64,000 nt of DNA from Lunularia cruciata (taxonomy: Eukaryota > Streptophyta > Marchantiopsida > Lunulariales > Lunulariaceae), in the NCBI GenBank assembly GCA_948567375.1, contig OX419756.1, forward strand, positions 30,048,552 through 30,112,551, given 5' to 3'. Below the pieces are notes generated by a model. That model was not told the origin of the DNA and searched no databases. It saw nothing but the letters and a program-made list of their open reading frames with translations. Both the position numbers and the translations under genes were made by a program. Shown here piece by piece: positions 51,597 to 60,929 of the stretch (its first letter is position 1; the number at the start of each line of letters is the position of its first letter).

Positions 51597-52916
51597 TTGT
51601 TTTGGTTGTGGAGGAAGAGGCCATATCCAAAGGAATTGCCCAAATTCCACTTACCATGGAGGAAGGTCATGAAGGAGCCAATAGAGGGAGCCAATAGAGG
51701 GAAAGAGGGTGGTAGTGAAACCCAAGTGGCTCCTAATCCAAACAAAGGTAAGGAGATAGCATCCATAGATGTGGTAGAGAGCAAGTATGAGAAGGGAGAA
51801 AGCTCAAACTCCAAGAGTCTTAATTTGGAGCTTTTGGCACAAGAGAAGAAGAGAGCTTGTTTTGCAGAGGAGGTTCATTCTTCTCAAGGATTTACTCCAA
51901 GCAAGGATACTCCTATGTCTACTAGGAGCACTAGCACCTCAACACCATCAACAACAAAGACTCCAAGGAAGAAGTTGGGGATGGAGGATTTCTTGATTTC
52001 AAAGCAACAATGGAACTACAATGTGTTGGAGGATGTTGGTAGTCACAAGGCTAACATCACAGTGGGCAAATTGATTGATTTGAACCCTACCTTGAGAAAG
52101 GAGCTTAGAGGTGATTTGAGTTCTACAAGGAGCAAGAACAAGAAGAAGGCAAAAGCTCCAGTATCAATGGGACTAGTGGATGCCAAGCCAACACCATGGG
52201 AGGCTTGTGAATATGCCTCCAAGATTGATGTGAGAGTGAATGGTCACAACATCAAGGATGCATTGGTTGATGGAGGATCAGCATTGAATGCCATGTCAGA
52301 AAGGTTGATGAAGAAGTTGGGTATGATACCCTCAAGACCTTCAACATTTGTGGTGAGCATGGCAAACAAGCAACAAGTTCGACCAATAGGGGTGATGGAT
52401 AAAGTGGTAGTTTCAGTGATGGGAGTTCAAAATCTCATGACTTTCCAAGTCTTGAAGGATTCAAGCTGTGACTTACTTCTTGGGAGGCCATGGTTGAGAG
52501 CAGCATGCACAACTGATCGATGGCACAAAGGGTACTTGAGGATTGGGCCATCAAACCATAGAGTCATTGTTCCTGTGACTAACACCACCAACACTTCACA
52601 TTCAGATACACTATCTTCTAATTATTGGGAATCAGATTCTGAAGAAGGAGCTTCAAGTGTGGACACAAGCATGGAAGAGGAGACTTCCACGGAGGAGGAT
52701 GAATTTGAATCTAATTCAGATGTGTATCCTTTGTGTGCTATGGATTTTGCACCTAAGCTAGAGGGTTGGAAGGGCCCAAAAAAATCACCATTGACACTTG
52801 GGGAGGTAGAGAGAAGGTTATCTACCCTCAAGTATGGCCCAAATGTTACCAAGGAGGAGAAGAGGAGATTTTCCGCAATTTCATCCATGTGTTTGCTTTT
52901 GGTTACAAGGATTTGA
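51597..52916 (+). CDS. gag zinc region, protease and PR-RT linker of element 1C (439 residues)
   Basis: The open frame starts within the zinc knuckle but out of its frame (FWLWRKRPYPKELP), because of indels near 51660-51690. From about 51690 it matches 1B: GKEGGSETQVAPNPNKGKE, TPRKKLGMEDFLISKQQWNY, protease DALVDGGSALNAMSERL (about 52257-52310) and LLLGRPWLRAACTTDRWHKG. The acidic linker (52620-52720) and LTLGEVERRLSTLKYGPN follow. It keeps CGA (Arg) at 52380-52382 where 1B has TGA. It then shifts frame, and RT text ends near 52985. Confidence 0.85.
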   Translation: MFWLWRKRPYPKELPKFHLPWRKVMKEPIEGANRGKEGGSETQVAPNPNKGKEIASIDVVESKYEKGESSNSKSLNLELLAQEKKRACFAEEVHSSQGFTPSKDTPMSTRSTSTSTPSTTKTPRKKLGMEDFLISKQQWNYNVLEDVGSHKANITVGKLIDLNPTLRKELRGDLSSTRSKNKKKAKAPVSMGLVDAKPTPWEACEYASKIDVRVNGHNIKDALVDGGSALNAMSERLMKKLGMIPSRPSTFVVSMANKQQVRPIGVMDKVVVSVMGVQNLMTFQVLKDSSCDLLLGRPWLRAACTTDRWHKGYLRIGPSNHRVIVPVTNTTNTSHSDTLSSNYWESDSEEGASSVDTSMEEETSTEEDEFESNSDVYPLCAMDFAPKLEGWKGPKKSPLTLGEVERRLSTLKYGPNVTKEEKRRFSAISSMCLLLVTRI

Positions 52917-53018
52917 AGGAATTCACCTTGGAGAAGCACAAGATAGAGGTGGAGTCACATGCAAGACCAATCTGCCAAAAACAACATAATCCACCTCACA
53001 CAATCTCTCCGATTCCTC

Positions 53019-53189
53019 TCATGTGTACAAGATGTACAAAATCACCTCAAAGACATCATAATGAACTACAAGGTATGAAAATGGATCTTGGTTCTCCAAC
53101 ATAAGTTCAGCTCTCTCCTCTCCTAATGTTCTCCCCAAGTGAGCTCTCATAGCCTCCTTCTGCCTAATGTAGAATTGAACGCGGAACAT
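53019..53189 (-). CDS. Leader ORF 1 of family 1, complete copy (56 aa)
   Basis: The ATG-to-stop frame just after the primer site begins MFRVQFYIRQKEAMRAHLGR and ends YDVFEVILYILYT. It is the best-preserved copy of this small ORF. No recognised domain; the N-terminal half is basic and amphipathic, the C-terminal end hydrophobic. Function unknown. Confidence 0.4.
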   Translation of the reverse strand: MFRVQFYIRQKEAMRAHLGRTLGEERAELMLENQDPFSYLVVHYDVFEVILYILYT

Positions 53190-53230
53190 TATCTTGCCTT
53201 CTAGAGAGGTCCCGGCAACGGAACCAAAAA

Positions 53231-53909
53231 TGTAAGCCGGCCTGTCTCTCACTCAGGATAAACCTCTGATGGCTATTATGGTAGCGCACCATGGACTAAG
53301 AAGCCAAAGAACCCCAACTCCATCATACTCCTCCAAGGCTAACACTCCAAGACTCAAGACATTGCTCACTAGAGAACTCAATGAGAGAGAGATAGTTGCA
53401 AATGAAAGGATGATGAGTACCTCCTCACCCCTTGTTTATATACTTGTGAAATAGTTACATACCAAAGTTACTAATCACCGTAGTAACTCAAGTTACTAGA
53501 CTAAAAGTCAAGTAAAGTCAAAAAGTAGAAAGGAATATCCATTCACATGGGCATATTCCCCTTATCTTGACCCAACCACTAAGTCAAGGATTCCTGCACA
53601 TGGGCTATCCTTGGACTAAAGAAGAATCCAAAACAAAAAGGCTTGCGGGCCCAAGAGTTCTCAACTCTTTCCTCAAAGCCAAACACCTAGGAATAATACC
53701 AAGTCAACACACTAAAATCCAAAATAGTGGTGCTCATCTTTTCTACTTCCTCTAAATTAAGGTCCCCTGTATCTTAGCTATGACTAACTTTAGCTAACCA
53801 TGACTAATATAGAACCATCCTTTATCTCTATGTAAATAATATCTCTTAAGTACTTGTAATACCAAGCTAAATATCACAATACCACACACATGCACAAATG
53901 GGTGTCACA
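53231..53909 (-). repeat. Inverted family 1 LTR inside 1C
   Basis: On the plus strand it runs TGTAAGCCGGCC to GGGTGTCACA, 679 bp. Directly after it comes GGTCAAGATAAG, the middle of a plus-strand family 1 LTR. Confidence 0.92.
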
Positions 53910-54262
53910 GGTCAAGATAAGACCATATGCTTAGGGGAATATGCCCATGTGAATGGGTATTCCTTTCTACTTTTTGACTTTACTTGACTTTTAGTCTAGT
54001 AACTTGAGTTACTACGGTAATTAGTAACTTTGGCACGTAACTATTTCACAAGTATATAAACAAGGGGTGAGGAAATACTCATCATCCTTTCATTTGCAAC
54101 TATCTCTCTCTCATTGAGTTCTCTAGTGAGCAATGTCTTGAGCCTTGGAGTGTTGGCCTTGGAGGAGTATGACGGAGTTTGGGTTCCTTGCTTTCTTAGT
54201 CCATGATGCGCTACCATAATAGCCATCAGAGGTTCATCCTGAGTGAGATAGGCCGGCTCACA
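53910..54262 (+). repeat. Partial 3' LTR of element 1C
   Basis: The last 353 bp of a family 1 LTR, GGTCAAGATAAGACC to GGCCGGCTCACA, including the TATA box TATATAAAC near 54053. The GGTC duplication (54263-54266) follows. Confidence 0.9.
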
Positions 54263-54266
54263 GGTC

Positions 54267-55752
54267 AAACACTCCATATTTGTGTGGCCAAATTTACCAA
54301 ACGTAGTGCACTATACATTTGGTCGGCCAAATGATGGAGGCTTCCTTTGGTCCTTAGCCGCAATCATGTAGATCTTAAAATCTGCAAACTCTTTAATAAG
54401 AGTCTCTAGCTTCTGATCCGCCTTAGGTAAATTCTTTGTTGGCGGTGTTACTAGTTTCTTTCCTCCGCGTCTTTGTATTATTTGCAGCTTTGATTCTTCT
54501 CTGGATTCCAAAGAAGAACTCAAAGATGCGGAGGATTACTCCAAAGAAGGGGATGTGCTGCAAGAAGCTCTCCTTCTAGGCTTCTTGCCTTTCTTCTCCC
54601 AATTTCTTTGGTTGCTGGATGAGTGGGAGTGAGCCGCCTCATATTGGGTGACATGTTTGAGGACTTTGTCTAGGGAAGTTACATTCCTCTCCTTGGCAAA
54701 GATACAAATCTCTGGCAAAATTCTCTGGTCTGCCAAGGAACCAGGTAATGGCTTGGGCATTGGAGTAACCCACCACACCGGATTGTTTTGGAACTCAATT
54801 CAATAGGGCCATGAACCGCTCAGAGTAATCTCTCAACATTTCCTTCTCCCCTAGGTCTTAATCATTAAGTGCCACAAAGACACTCATATAATAATCCACT
54901 TCTTGGAATTGTTCCAAGAAGCCATTTTGCAAGTCTGCCCAATCTGCTAGTGTGAACCTGGGTATACCAACTCCGAGCTTTCTTTTGGAGCAGACTTCAG
55001 AAAATCCGTAGATGATCTATAGAGTCATGTTCCTTGTTTGCAAAGGAAATGACTTTGAATTCTTTGATAAATTCATTAGGATCTTTGTCTTGTTTTGTCC
55101 TCTTATACGTGTAATAGGCATGTTGGGTCACTGGTAACAAAGTCATCATTTGGTTTGGCAGAATTGGCTGTGGTAAGTTTGAACTTGAGGGAACCAAGGA
55201 GCTGCTTGGTATGGATGCCGTGTTGTCGGCCCAAGGGTTCCAATTAGTCAAGTTCAAAGTGGGGTCTTCTTCAAAAATTTCTTCTTCTCTAGTTGTGTCA
55301 ACTTCAACCTTGAATAGAAGTAAGAGGTTCACCACCTTCCTAGTGTTCTTCAAAATTGCTTTGAGACAACTGAGGAATAGTGCGTAAACGATGTTGACAC
55401 TCTTCTTCCATAAGTGTTTGTGTTGTCTTTTCACAAACAACTTCTTCATGAATTCAACTTCCTTTACATCTTTAGGGGAAGTTGGTATACTAGGTCGTAA
55501 TGAGTATGTTTGCCCGCTCGAGTCTTTCTTCTTCTTGGAAGAGGGGGACAAAAAGTAGCCTTGCCACCCTCCTTTGCGTTTCTTTTGTTCGAGTTCTCGC
55601 AAAGCTTCTTGAACTTTGTGGAGAAGTTGGAAGTCCAATGCCTCTCGTTCTGCTTTGTCAAAAGTGGATTGGATCTTCAAATGTTCTTCTTCTTCACAAT
55701 GCAACATTTGTCTTTGAGCTCTCTCTTCTCGTTGTTCTCTTGATGCACACAT
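54267..55752 (-). pseudogene. gag N-terminal and capsid part of element 2C
   Basis: Frame 55752-54997 (251 residues) starts MCASREQREERAQRQMLHCE with a charged, helical N-terminus, then YFLSPSSKKKKDSSGQTYSL, DPTLNLTNWNPWADN, HAYYTYKRTKQDKDPNEFIK and VISFANKEHDSIDHLRIF. After a break the capsid-like part continues (about 54960-54780), with WWVTPMPKPLPGSLADQRIL (frame-shifted) and ARERNVTSLDKVLKHVTQYE (54770-54640), and a basic Ser-rich region. It covers most of Gag up to the zinc region, which lies beyond element 1C at 48486. Confidence 0.75.
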
Positions 55753-55815
55753 TCATATTGCTTTGATGCCTAGTTTTGAGATTGGCTTTGTATTCTTCCA
55801 TTTCCAAATTTTGTA

Positions 55816-55833
55816 TCCCCGGCAATGGTGCCA
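55816..55833 (-). other. Primer-binding site of element 2C (tRNA-Asp)
   Basis: On the minus strand TGGCACCATTGCCGGGGA matches 16 of 18 bases of TGGCGCCGTTGCCGGGGA, the complement of the plant tRNA-Asp 3' end; both differences are G-to-A at CpG positions. It lies 7 bases after the LTR end. This is the best primer site in the window. Confidence 0.82.
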
Positions 55834-55840
55834 AAAATCA

Positions 55841-56312
55841 TATGACAACCCGGCAAATATCATTTTTGCGGAAATCAGGTAAGTAAAGTTTGTTCCCGTA
55901 GAGATACAAATTAGAATTGGTCAAATACAAAGCAAAGTAACAATTAAGTTCTCTTGGGTTCTTCTTTAATCTCTCAAGGAGAAACTACACCCAGAAGAGA
56001 GTAACAAGTTCACAATCTTGACAACTTGTCACAAATGCAAACTCCCATAATCACAACATCGCAAATTCTGTCCAAACAAATCTTGATTGTGATGATTCAG
56101 ATTCTCCTGAAGATGGTCCTTCATTGCAAAATGACTTTGCCTTAGAATTGTGTTCCACCCCTCCACTGAAGGCACAACTTCCTCGATCAAAATTGCTTCA
56201 CATGAACACTGCGCTGCACTCAGGAATGCAGAATACTACCAACACTACAATTCCTCTCAGATCTATCAAGGCATTGCTCTTATTGCACTTCACTCATGAT
56301 TAAACACACAGA
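55841..56312 (-). repeat. 5' LTR of element 2C, truncated
   Basis: The last 472 bp of a family 2 LTR on the minus strand, ending GGGTTGTCATA before the primer site. It breaks at 56312 (CACACAGAA) into plus-strand LTR coding sequence of 2D. Confidence 0.8.
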
Positions 56313-57667
56313 AAATGGTGAAAATGAAGGAATCAATGCTGGAATCCAAAGAAGAGTCTGAAGGGGAAACCAAATTGAAGGGAGAAGCGTTGAGAGAAGA
56401 AGAAGAGTTCACCTTCTGAAGTGAAGATTGAGTAGTGGCAGTGAAGGCAAGGCGGAGGTTCAACAAACCCAAAGGCAAATGATGGATACAGGGAAACCAA
56501 GCCAAGAAGTCTCTACGATTGAATGGGGAGGTGAGAAGAAGAAGGAAGAAGAAGTTTCAGCACAACCTCGAACTGCCAAAGGAAAGAATAGTGTGCAAGC
56601 AGCCAAGGTGGGGCCCAATAAAGTTGTCACAGAAGAGGAGGACAGCTTGGATGAGGAAACCTTGATAGTACAAAGATTGCAACTTTGGAGTAAGGTGCAA
56701 GAAGGAGTGTTGCTTGAAAAGGAAGACAAAGGCCAAGCCAATGACAAGAAATATGACACAGTGGAGTATCTATCAAAAGCCGTGTGTCTACTGTTGGCGG
56801 TCCTACAGCAAAAGAAAGTAGAGATGGTGAATGACAATCGTGATGTGCATGATGAGTTGGCAATAGTAAAGAAGTGGAATGCAGAAACCTTGTTTTTAAG
56901 AAGTAAGCTAATGAGAGTGGAGATGGAAGCCATAGAGCTTTAGGTTGAGGAGATTCTTTGGAGTGAGCACTCTAAAGTAATGAGACAGGATTTAGTAAAG
57001 TGTCATGAGGACTCATTTGTAGTGTTATGTTGTTTGATATTCATAATTTTTGAAGATCGATAAAGTGAAGTGCTGATTTCAATGCTCATTACTTGAGCTT
57101 GATTTCAAGTATCAACTCTATGTTTGTGTTTGTGAGTGTGAAGAATTTTAGAGTGAAAATTAGTGTGCTTGTTGGATGTTGGATTCCACAGTCTTGATCT
57201 TCATTCTGTATGTTTGATCTTGAGTGAAGTGCAATCAAAGCAATGCCTTGACAAATCTGAGAGGAATTGTATTGTTGGTAGTATTTTGCAATTGTGGGTG
57301 CAGCATAGTGTTGATGTGAAGCAACTTTGATCAAGGAAGTTGTGCCTTTAGTGGAGGGGTGAACACAATTCTGAGGCAAAGTCATTTTGCAATGAAGTGT
57401 CGTCTTCAAGAGAATCTGAATCACCACAATCAAGATTTGTTTGGACAGACTTTGCTATGTTGTGATTATGAGGGTGTGAATTTGTGACAAGTTGTCAAGA
57501 TTGCACACTTGTTACTCTCTTTTGGGTGTGGTTTCTACCTAAGAGACTAAAGAAGAACCAAATTGGTGACAGTTGCTTTGTATTTGACCAATTATGACCA
57601 GTATCTCTATGGGAACAAACTTTACTTACCTGATTACCAAAAAAGTGATATTTTGTGGGTTTTCACA
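56313..57667 (+). repeat. 5' LTR of element 2D, left part missing
   Basis: It begins in the LTR coding region (corresponding to about 31896 in 2B) and ends GGGTTTTCACA before the primer site. The terminal segment from TGTAGTGTTATG (57020) matches 22928-23575. It overlaps in content by about 500 bp with the 2B LTR that ends at 32398, so the two are not halves of one LTR split by 2C. Confidence 0.7.
56428..56943 (+). CDS. LTR-encoded protein, acidic linker and start of coiled coil (2D copy, 171 residues)
   Basis: It reads MSSGSEGKAEVQQTQRQMMD, a Glu/Lys-rich segment, TEEEDSLDEETLIVQRLQLW, then the conserved YDTVEYLSKAVCLLLAVLQQ block and AIVKKWNAETLFLRSKLMRV. It ends at a stop, after which most of the coiled coil is deleted. 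The EYL...PLL-type block is shared with 2A (about 10610) and 2B (about 32327). It lies upstream of this element's primer site, which supports placing the gene within the LTR. Confidence 0.55.
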   Translation: MSSGSEGKAEVQQTQRQMMDTGKPSQEVSTIEWGGEKKKEEEVSAQPRTAKGKNSVQAAKVGPNKVVTEEEDSLDEETLIVQRLQLWSKVQEGVLLEKEDKGQANDKKYDTVEYLSKAVCLLLAVLQQKKVEMVNDNRDVHDELAIVKKWNAETLFLRSKLMRVEMEAIEL

Positions 57668-57674
57668 TGATTTT

Positions 57675-57692
57675 TGGCACCGCTGCCAAGGA
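57675..57692 (+). other. Primer-binding site of element 2D
   Basis: TGGCACCGCTGCCAAGGA, 7 bases after the LTR end, matches the tRNA-Asp complement at 14 of 18 positions. Confidence 0.75.
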
Positions 57693-57739
57693 TACAAATC
57701 TAAAAAGTGGAAGAATACAAAGCCAGTTTCAAAAATAGG

Positions 57740-58587
57740 TGTCAAAGAAATATGAATGTCTGCATTGAGAGAACAATGGGAAGAGAGAGTTCAAAGATAA
57801 ATGTTGCATTGTGAAGAAGAAGAATGCCTAAAGATCCAACCCACTTTAGACAAAACCAAATGGGAGGCATTGGACTTTCAACTTCTTCACAAAGTGCAAG
57901 AAGCCTTGTGAAAACTTGATCAAAAGAAACACAAAGGCGGTTGGCAAGGAAATTTCTTGTCTCCCTCTACCAAGAAGAAGAAAGACTTGAGCAGGCAGAC
58001 ATATTCATTATGACCTTGTACACCAACTTCCTTTAAAGCTATAAAGGAAGTCAAATTTATCAAGAAATTTGTTTGGGAAAAGACAGCACAAACACTAACG
58101 GAAGAAGAGTGTCAACACCTTCTATGCACGATTCCTTGATTGTCTCAAAGGAATTTCAAAGAACATTTCAAAGGAGTTGAGCCTTTTTTTCAACTTGGGT
58201 TGAACTCGACACAATCAGATAAGAAGTAATTGTTGAAGAAAGCCCAACATTGAACTTGACTAATTAGAATCCTTGGGCTGTCAATACGGCGTCCATATCA
58301 ACCAGTTCCTTGGCTCCCTTAAGTTCAATTTACCATAGCCAATTCTACCAAGCCAAACAATGACTTTGTTACCTGTCACACAACACATGTATCAAAAGTA
58401 TAAGAGGACAAAACAAGACAAAGACCTTGATGAATTCATCAAACAATTTGAAGTCATTTCCTTTACTAATAAGGAACATGATTTGGCAGATTGCCTGAGA
58501 ATTTTTCCAACTCTGCTCTGAAAGAAGGCTCAAAGTTGGTATACTCATGTAACCCAGAACAGGTTCATACCGGCGGACTAGGAAGAC
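57740..58587 (+). pseudogene. gag N-terminal part of element 2D
   Basis: It matches the 2C gag: LREQWEERVQR-like text near 57757, an ALDFQLLHKVQEAL block near 57870-57905, GGWQGNFLSPSTKKKKDLSR near 57928-57985, TLNLTN*NPWAVNTAS near 58250-58290, and YQKYKRTKQDKDLDEFIKQFEVISFTNKEHD near 58390-58480. Several stops and frame changes break it before 58588, where a longer open frame begins. Confidence 0.65.
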
Positions 58588-59262
58588 TTGAGAAACAATT
58601 TCTTGGAACGCTTTCAGGAAGTTGATTATGACACTAATGTCTTCACGGCGCTCAACGATTTGGACAGAGGCAAGAAGGAGAAGTTGAGAGACTACTTTGA
58701 GCGGTTCATGGTGCTCTTGAGCCCAGTTCCAAAGCAATCAGGTGTGGTGGGTTACTCTAGTGCCCAAGCCATTACTTGGTTCTTGGGAGCACTTTCACCA
58801 AAGACTTGGATCTTTGCCAGGGAGAGGAATGTAACTTCCCTAGATAAGGTACTCAAACATATCACCCACTATGAGCAGCTCACTCTCACTCTACCAGTAA
58901 TCAAAGAAATCAGGAGAAGAAAGGCAAGAAGCCTAAAAGAAGAGCTTCTTGTAGTACATCCTCTTCTTCAGAGGAATCCTCCACATCTTCAATTTCTTCT
59001 TTGGAATCCAAAAAAGAATCAAAGCCAAGAAGAAAACAAAGATAAGGTACTCAAACATATCACCCACTATGAGCGGCTCACTCTCACTCTACTGGTAATC
59101 AAAGAAATCAGGAGAAGAAAGGCAAGAAGCCTAAAAGAAGAGCTTCTTGTAGTACATCCTCTTCTTCATAGGAATCCTCCACATCTTCAATTTCTTCTTT
59201 GGAATCCAAAAAAGAATCAAAGCCAAGAAGAAAACAAAGACGTGGAGGCAAGAAAAAATTGA
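58588..59262 (+). CDS. gag capsid part of element 2D with internal duplication (224 residues)
   Basis: It has MRNNFLERFQEVDYDTNVFT, GKKEKLRDYFERFMVLLSPV and YSSAQAITWFLGALSPKTWI, a capsid-like block resembling retrotransposon Gag. It continues with ARERNVTSLDKVLKHITHYE and then a different frame of the basic Ser-rich tail. From about residue 86 the protein repeats a 66-residue unit because 198 bp are duplicated (58843-59040 and 59041-59238). The zinc-knuckle part follows after the solo LTR. Confidence 0.72.
   Translation: MRNNFLERFQEVDYDTNVFTALNDLDRGKKEKLRDYFERFMVLLSPVPKQSGVVGYSSAQAITWFLGALSPKTWIFARERNVTSLDKVLKHITHYEQLTLTLPVIKEIRRRKARSLKEELLVVHPLLQRNPPHLQFLLWNPKKNQSQEENKDKVLKHITHYERLTLTLLVIKEIRRRKARSLKEELLVVHPLLHRNPPHLQFLLWNPKKNQSQEENKDVEARKN
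58843..59238 (+). repeat. 198-bp in-frame tandem duplication in 2D gag
   Basis: Two adjacent copies, each starting GATAAGGTACTCAAACAT and ending GAAAACAAA, differ at only a handful of bases. 2A and 2C have one copy. The length is a multiple of three, so the reading frame is kept. Confidence 0.95.
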
Positions 59263-59424
59263 CATCCCCAGCAAAGAGTGTATAGAAGGCACACAACAAG
59301 CTGGATGCTCTTATCAATGACTTTTTGGATTTTAAGATCTAGATGATTGGGATGAAGGACCAACAAAAACCTCCATCATTTGGCAGATCCAACGTATGGT
59401 GCACCGCGTGTGGCAAGTCAGGCC

Positions 59425-60116
59425 TGTGAGCCGGCCTCTCTCTCACTCAGGATAAACCTCTGATGGCTATTATGGTAGCGCACCATGGACTAAGAAGCCA
59501 AAGAACCCCAACTCCATCATACTCCTCCAAGGCTAACACTCCAAGACTCAAGACATTGCTCACTAGAGAACTCAATGAGAGAGAGATAGTTGCAAATGAA
59601 AGGATGATGAGTACCTCCTCACCCCTTGTTTATATACTTGTGAAATAGTTACGTACCAAAGTTACTAATTACCGTAGTAACTCAAGTTACTAGACTAAAA
59701 GTCCAGTTAAGTCAAAAAGTAGAAAGGAATATCCATTCACATGGGCATATTCCCCTAAGCATGTGGTCTTATCTTGACCCAACCACTAAGTCAAGGATTC
59801 CTGCACATGGGCTATCCTTGGACTAAAGAAGAATCCAAAACAAAAAGGCTTGCGGGCCCAAGAGTTCTCAACTCTTTCCTCAAAGCCAAACACCTAGGAA
59901 TAATACCAAGTCAACACACTAAAGTCCTAAATAGTGGTGCTCATCTTTTCTACTTCCTCTAAATTAAGGTCCCCTCTATCTTAGCTGTGACTAACTTTAG
60001 CTAACCATCACTAATATAGAACCATCCTTTATCTCTATATAAATAATATCTCTTAAGTACTTGTAATACCAAGCTAAATATCATAATACCACACACATGC
60101 ACAAATGGGTGTTACA
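59425..60116 (-). repeat. Solo LTR, family 1, inserted in 2D gag
   Basis: On the plus strand it runs TGTGAGCCGGCC to GGGTGTTACA, 692 bp, with GGCC on both sides (59421-59424 and 60117-60120). The empty site in 2A (GGCAAGTCAAGCCATGCC, near 17236) confirms the 4-bp duplication. Confidence 0.95.
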
Positions 60117-60521
60117 GGCCATGCAAACACAGAATGCAATACTTGTAATGCATTTTTGGTGCAGCAGATTGATTGGCTTCCAAGATGGAACCAAGAAGAG
60201 GAAGAGGAAGCAGTGTACCAAACCCAAGACGTACCACCTCAGGCAAGCAAATCATACCAAGGTCTGAGGTTTGGACCAAGGGAGTATAACCCCAATGCTC
60301 CACCACAAAGACCACCAATGAGCAACCAAAACCAACCTCAAAATGTTGCACCCGAAACATGTTACAATTGTGGCTTGATGGGCCATTGGTCTCCAAACTG
60401 TCTGGAGCCAAGATGGCAAATTAGGTATGTTCCCTTATGTGGGAATTGTAAAGGATCGGGTCATATGGGCAACCAATGCTCTCATCCCGCAAACCTGAAG
60501 GCGCTTGTAAAATATGTATAG
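60117..60521 (+). CDS. gag zinc-knuckle region of element 2D
   Basis: After the solo LTR the frame continues with NTECNTCNAFLVQQIDWLPR, a PPQRPPMSNQNQPQNVAP linker and two intact CX2CX4HX4C knuckles: CYNCGLMGHWSPNC (about 60360-60401) and CGNCKGSGHMGNQC (about 60438-60479). Such knuckles bind the RNA genome. The frame ends with a TAG after VKYV, a TG-to-TA type change compared with VKYVQTP of 2C. Confidence 0.85.
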   Translation, partial: GHANTECNTCNAFLVQQIDWLPRWNQEEEEEAVYQTQDVPPQASKSYQGLRFGPREYNPNAPPQRPPMSNQNQPQNVAPETCYNCGLMGHWSPNCLEPRWQIRYVPLCGNCKGSGHMGNQCSHPANLKALVKYV

Positions 60522-60921
60522 ACCCCCAATAGAGCGTGCTGCAATTGAGGCAAAGGGAGATACTACTATAAATTGTATAACACTTGAGGAAGAAAGGCCT
60601 CAAGAAGGGAGCCCGGCCTTTGAAGATGAATGGCCGGACCTCAAAATTTTGAAGGTTGAGACGCGTGCTAGTAAGAAGAAGCGCGATCCCAAAGAACAAA
60701 GTATGACCTCTTTGCCAAGGAGGAAAAGATTCTTGCAGAAGCTAAATCTAAAGCCTTGCAAAAAGAACTCAAGAAGCAATACTCAGGACTCAAGAGATGC
60801 GTTTGGAGGAGGAGACAAAGATAAAGCCTCCAATTTTTCTGGTGGACATCTGATCCAAAGTAAAGAATCTGATCCAAGCCGAGGTGGGTCAACCCGAGGA
60901 ACCTTGGGTCCAGACCATTAG
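60514..60921 (+). pseudogene. gag-protease linker of element 2D
   Basis: It continues with PPIERAAIEAKGDTTINCIT, LEEERPQEGSPAFEDEWPDL and a Lys-rich segment, then shifts frame (RNTQDSRDAFGGG). The same linker occurs in 2A (about 17690) and 2C (about 48070). It has no enzyme motif. Confidence 0.65.
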
Positions 60922-60929
60922 TACACCCA

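Larger units (their letters stand above)
52986..53909 (-). mobile_element. Inverted family 1 fragment: LTR and leader inside 1C
   Basis: The minus strand has LTR (53909-53231), primer site CCGTTGCCGGGA and leader (53230-52986) in the normal family 1 order, then breaks into the RT of 1C. It is therefore the 5' end of a second element in reverse orientation. Confidence 0.88.
48491..54262 (+). mobile_element. Element 1C: family 1 element with internal inverted insertion and deletion
   Basis: It has a plus-strand 5' LTR, leader, gag and protease (48491-52985). These are followed by a minus-strand family 1 leader and LTR (52986-53909) and then the last 353 bp of a plus-strand LTR (53910-54262). 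Most of RT, all RNase H and all integrase are missing. The simplest reading is that a second family 1 element inserted in reverse into the 3' LTR at a GGTC site and that a deletion then removed everything from the host RT to the leader of the newcomer. Confidence 0.8.
32399..56312 (-). mobile_element. Element 2C: reverse-strand family 2 retrotransposon, split by 1B and 1C
   Basis: In sense order it has a truncated 5' LTR (56312-55841), primer site (55833-55816), gag (55752-54267 and 48486-47980), protease (about 47380), RT (47082-46460 and 38658-37755), RNase H, integrase, polypurine tract and a full 3.7-kb 3' LTR (36111-32399). Removing 1B and 1C with their 4-bp duplications makes gag and RT continuous, leaving about 6.2 kb of internal sequence. 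It is the most complete family 2 copy and the only one with a full 3' LTR in the window. Confidence 0.85.

Noticed and set aside
58843-59238. CRISPR-like or satellite array
   Set aside because: There are only two copies, head to tail with no spacers, inside gag coding sequence.
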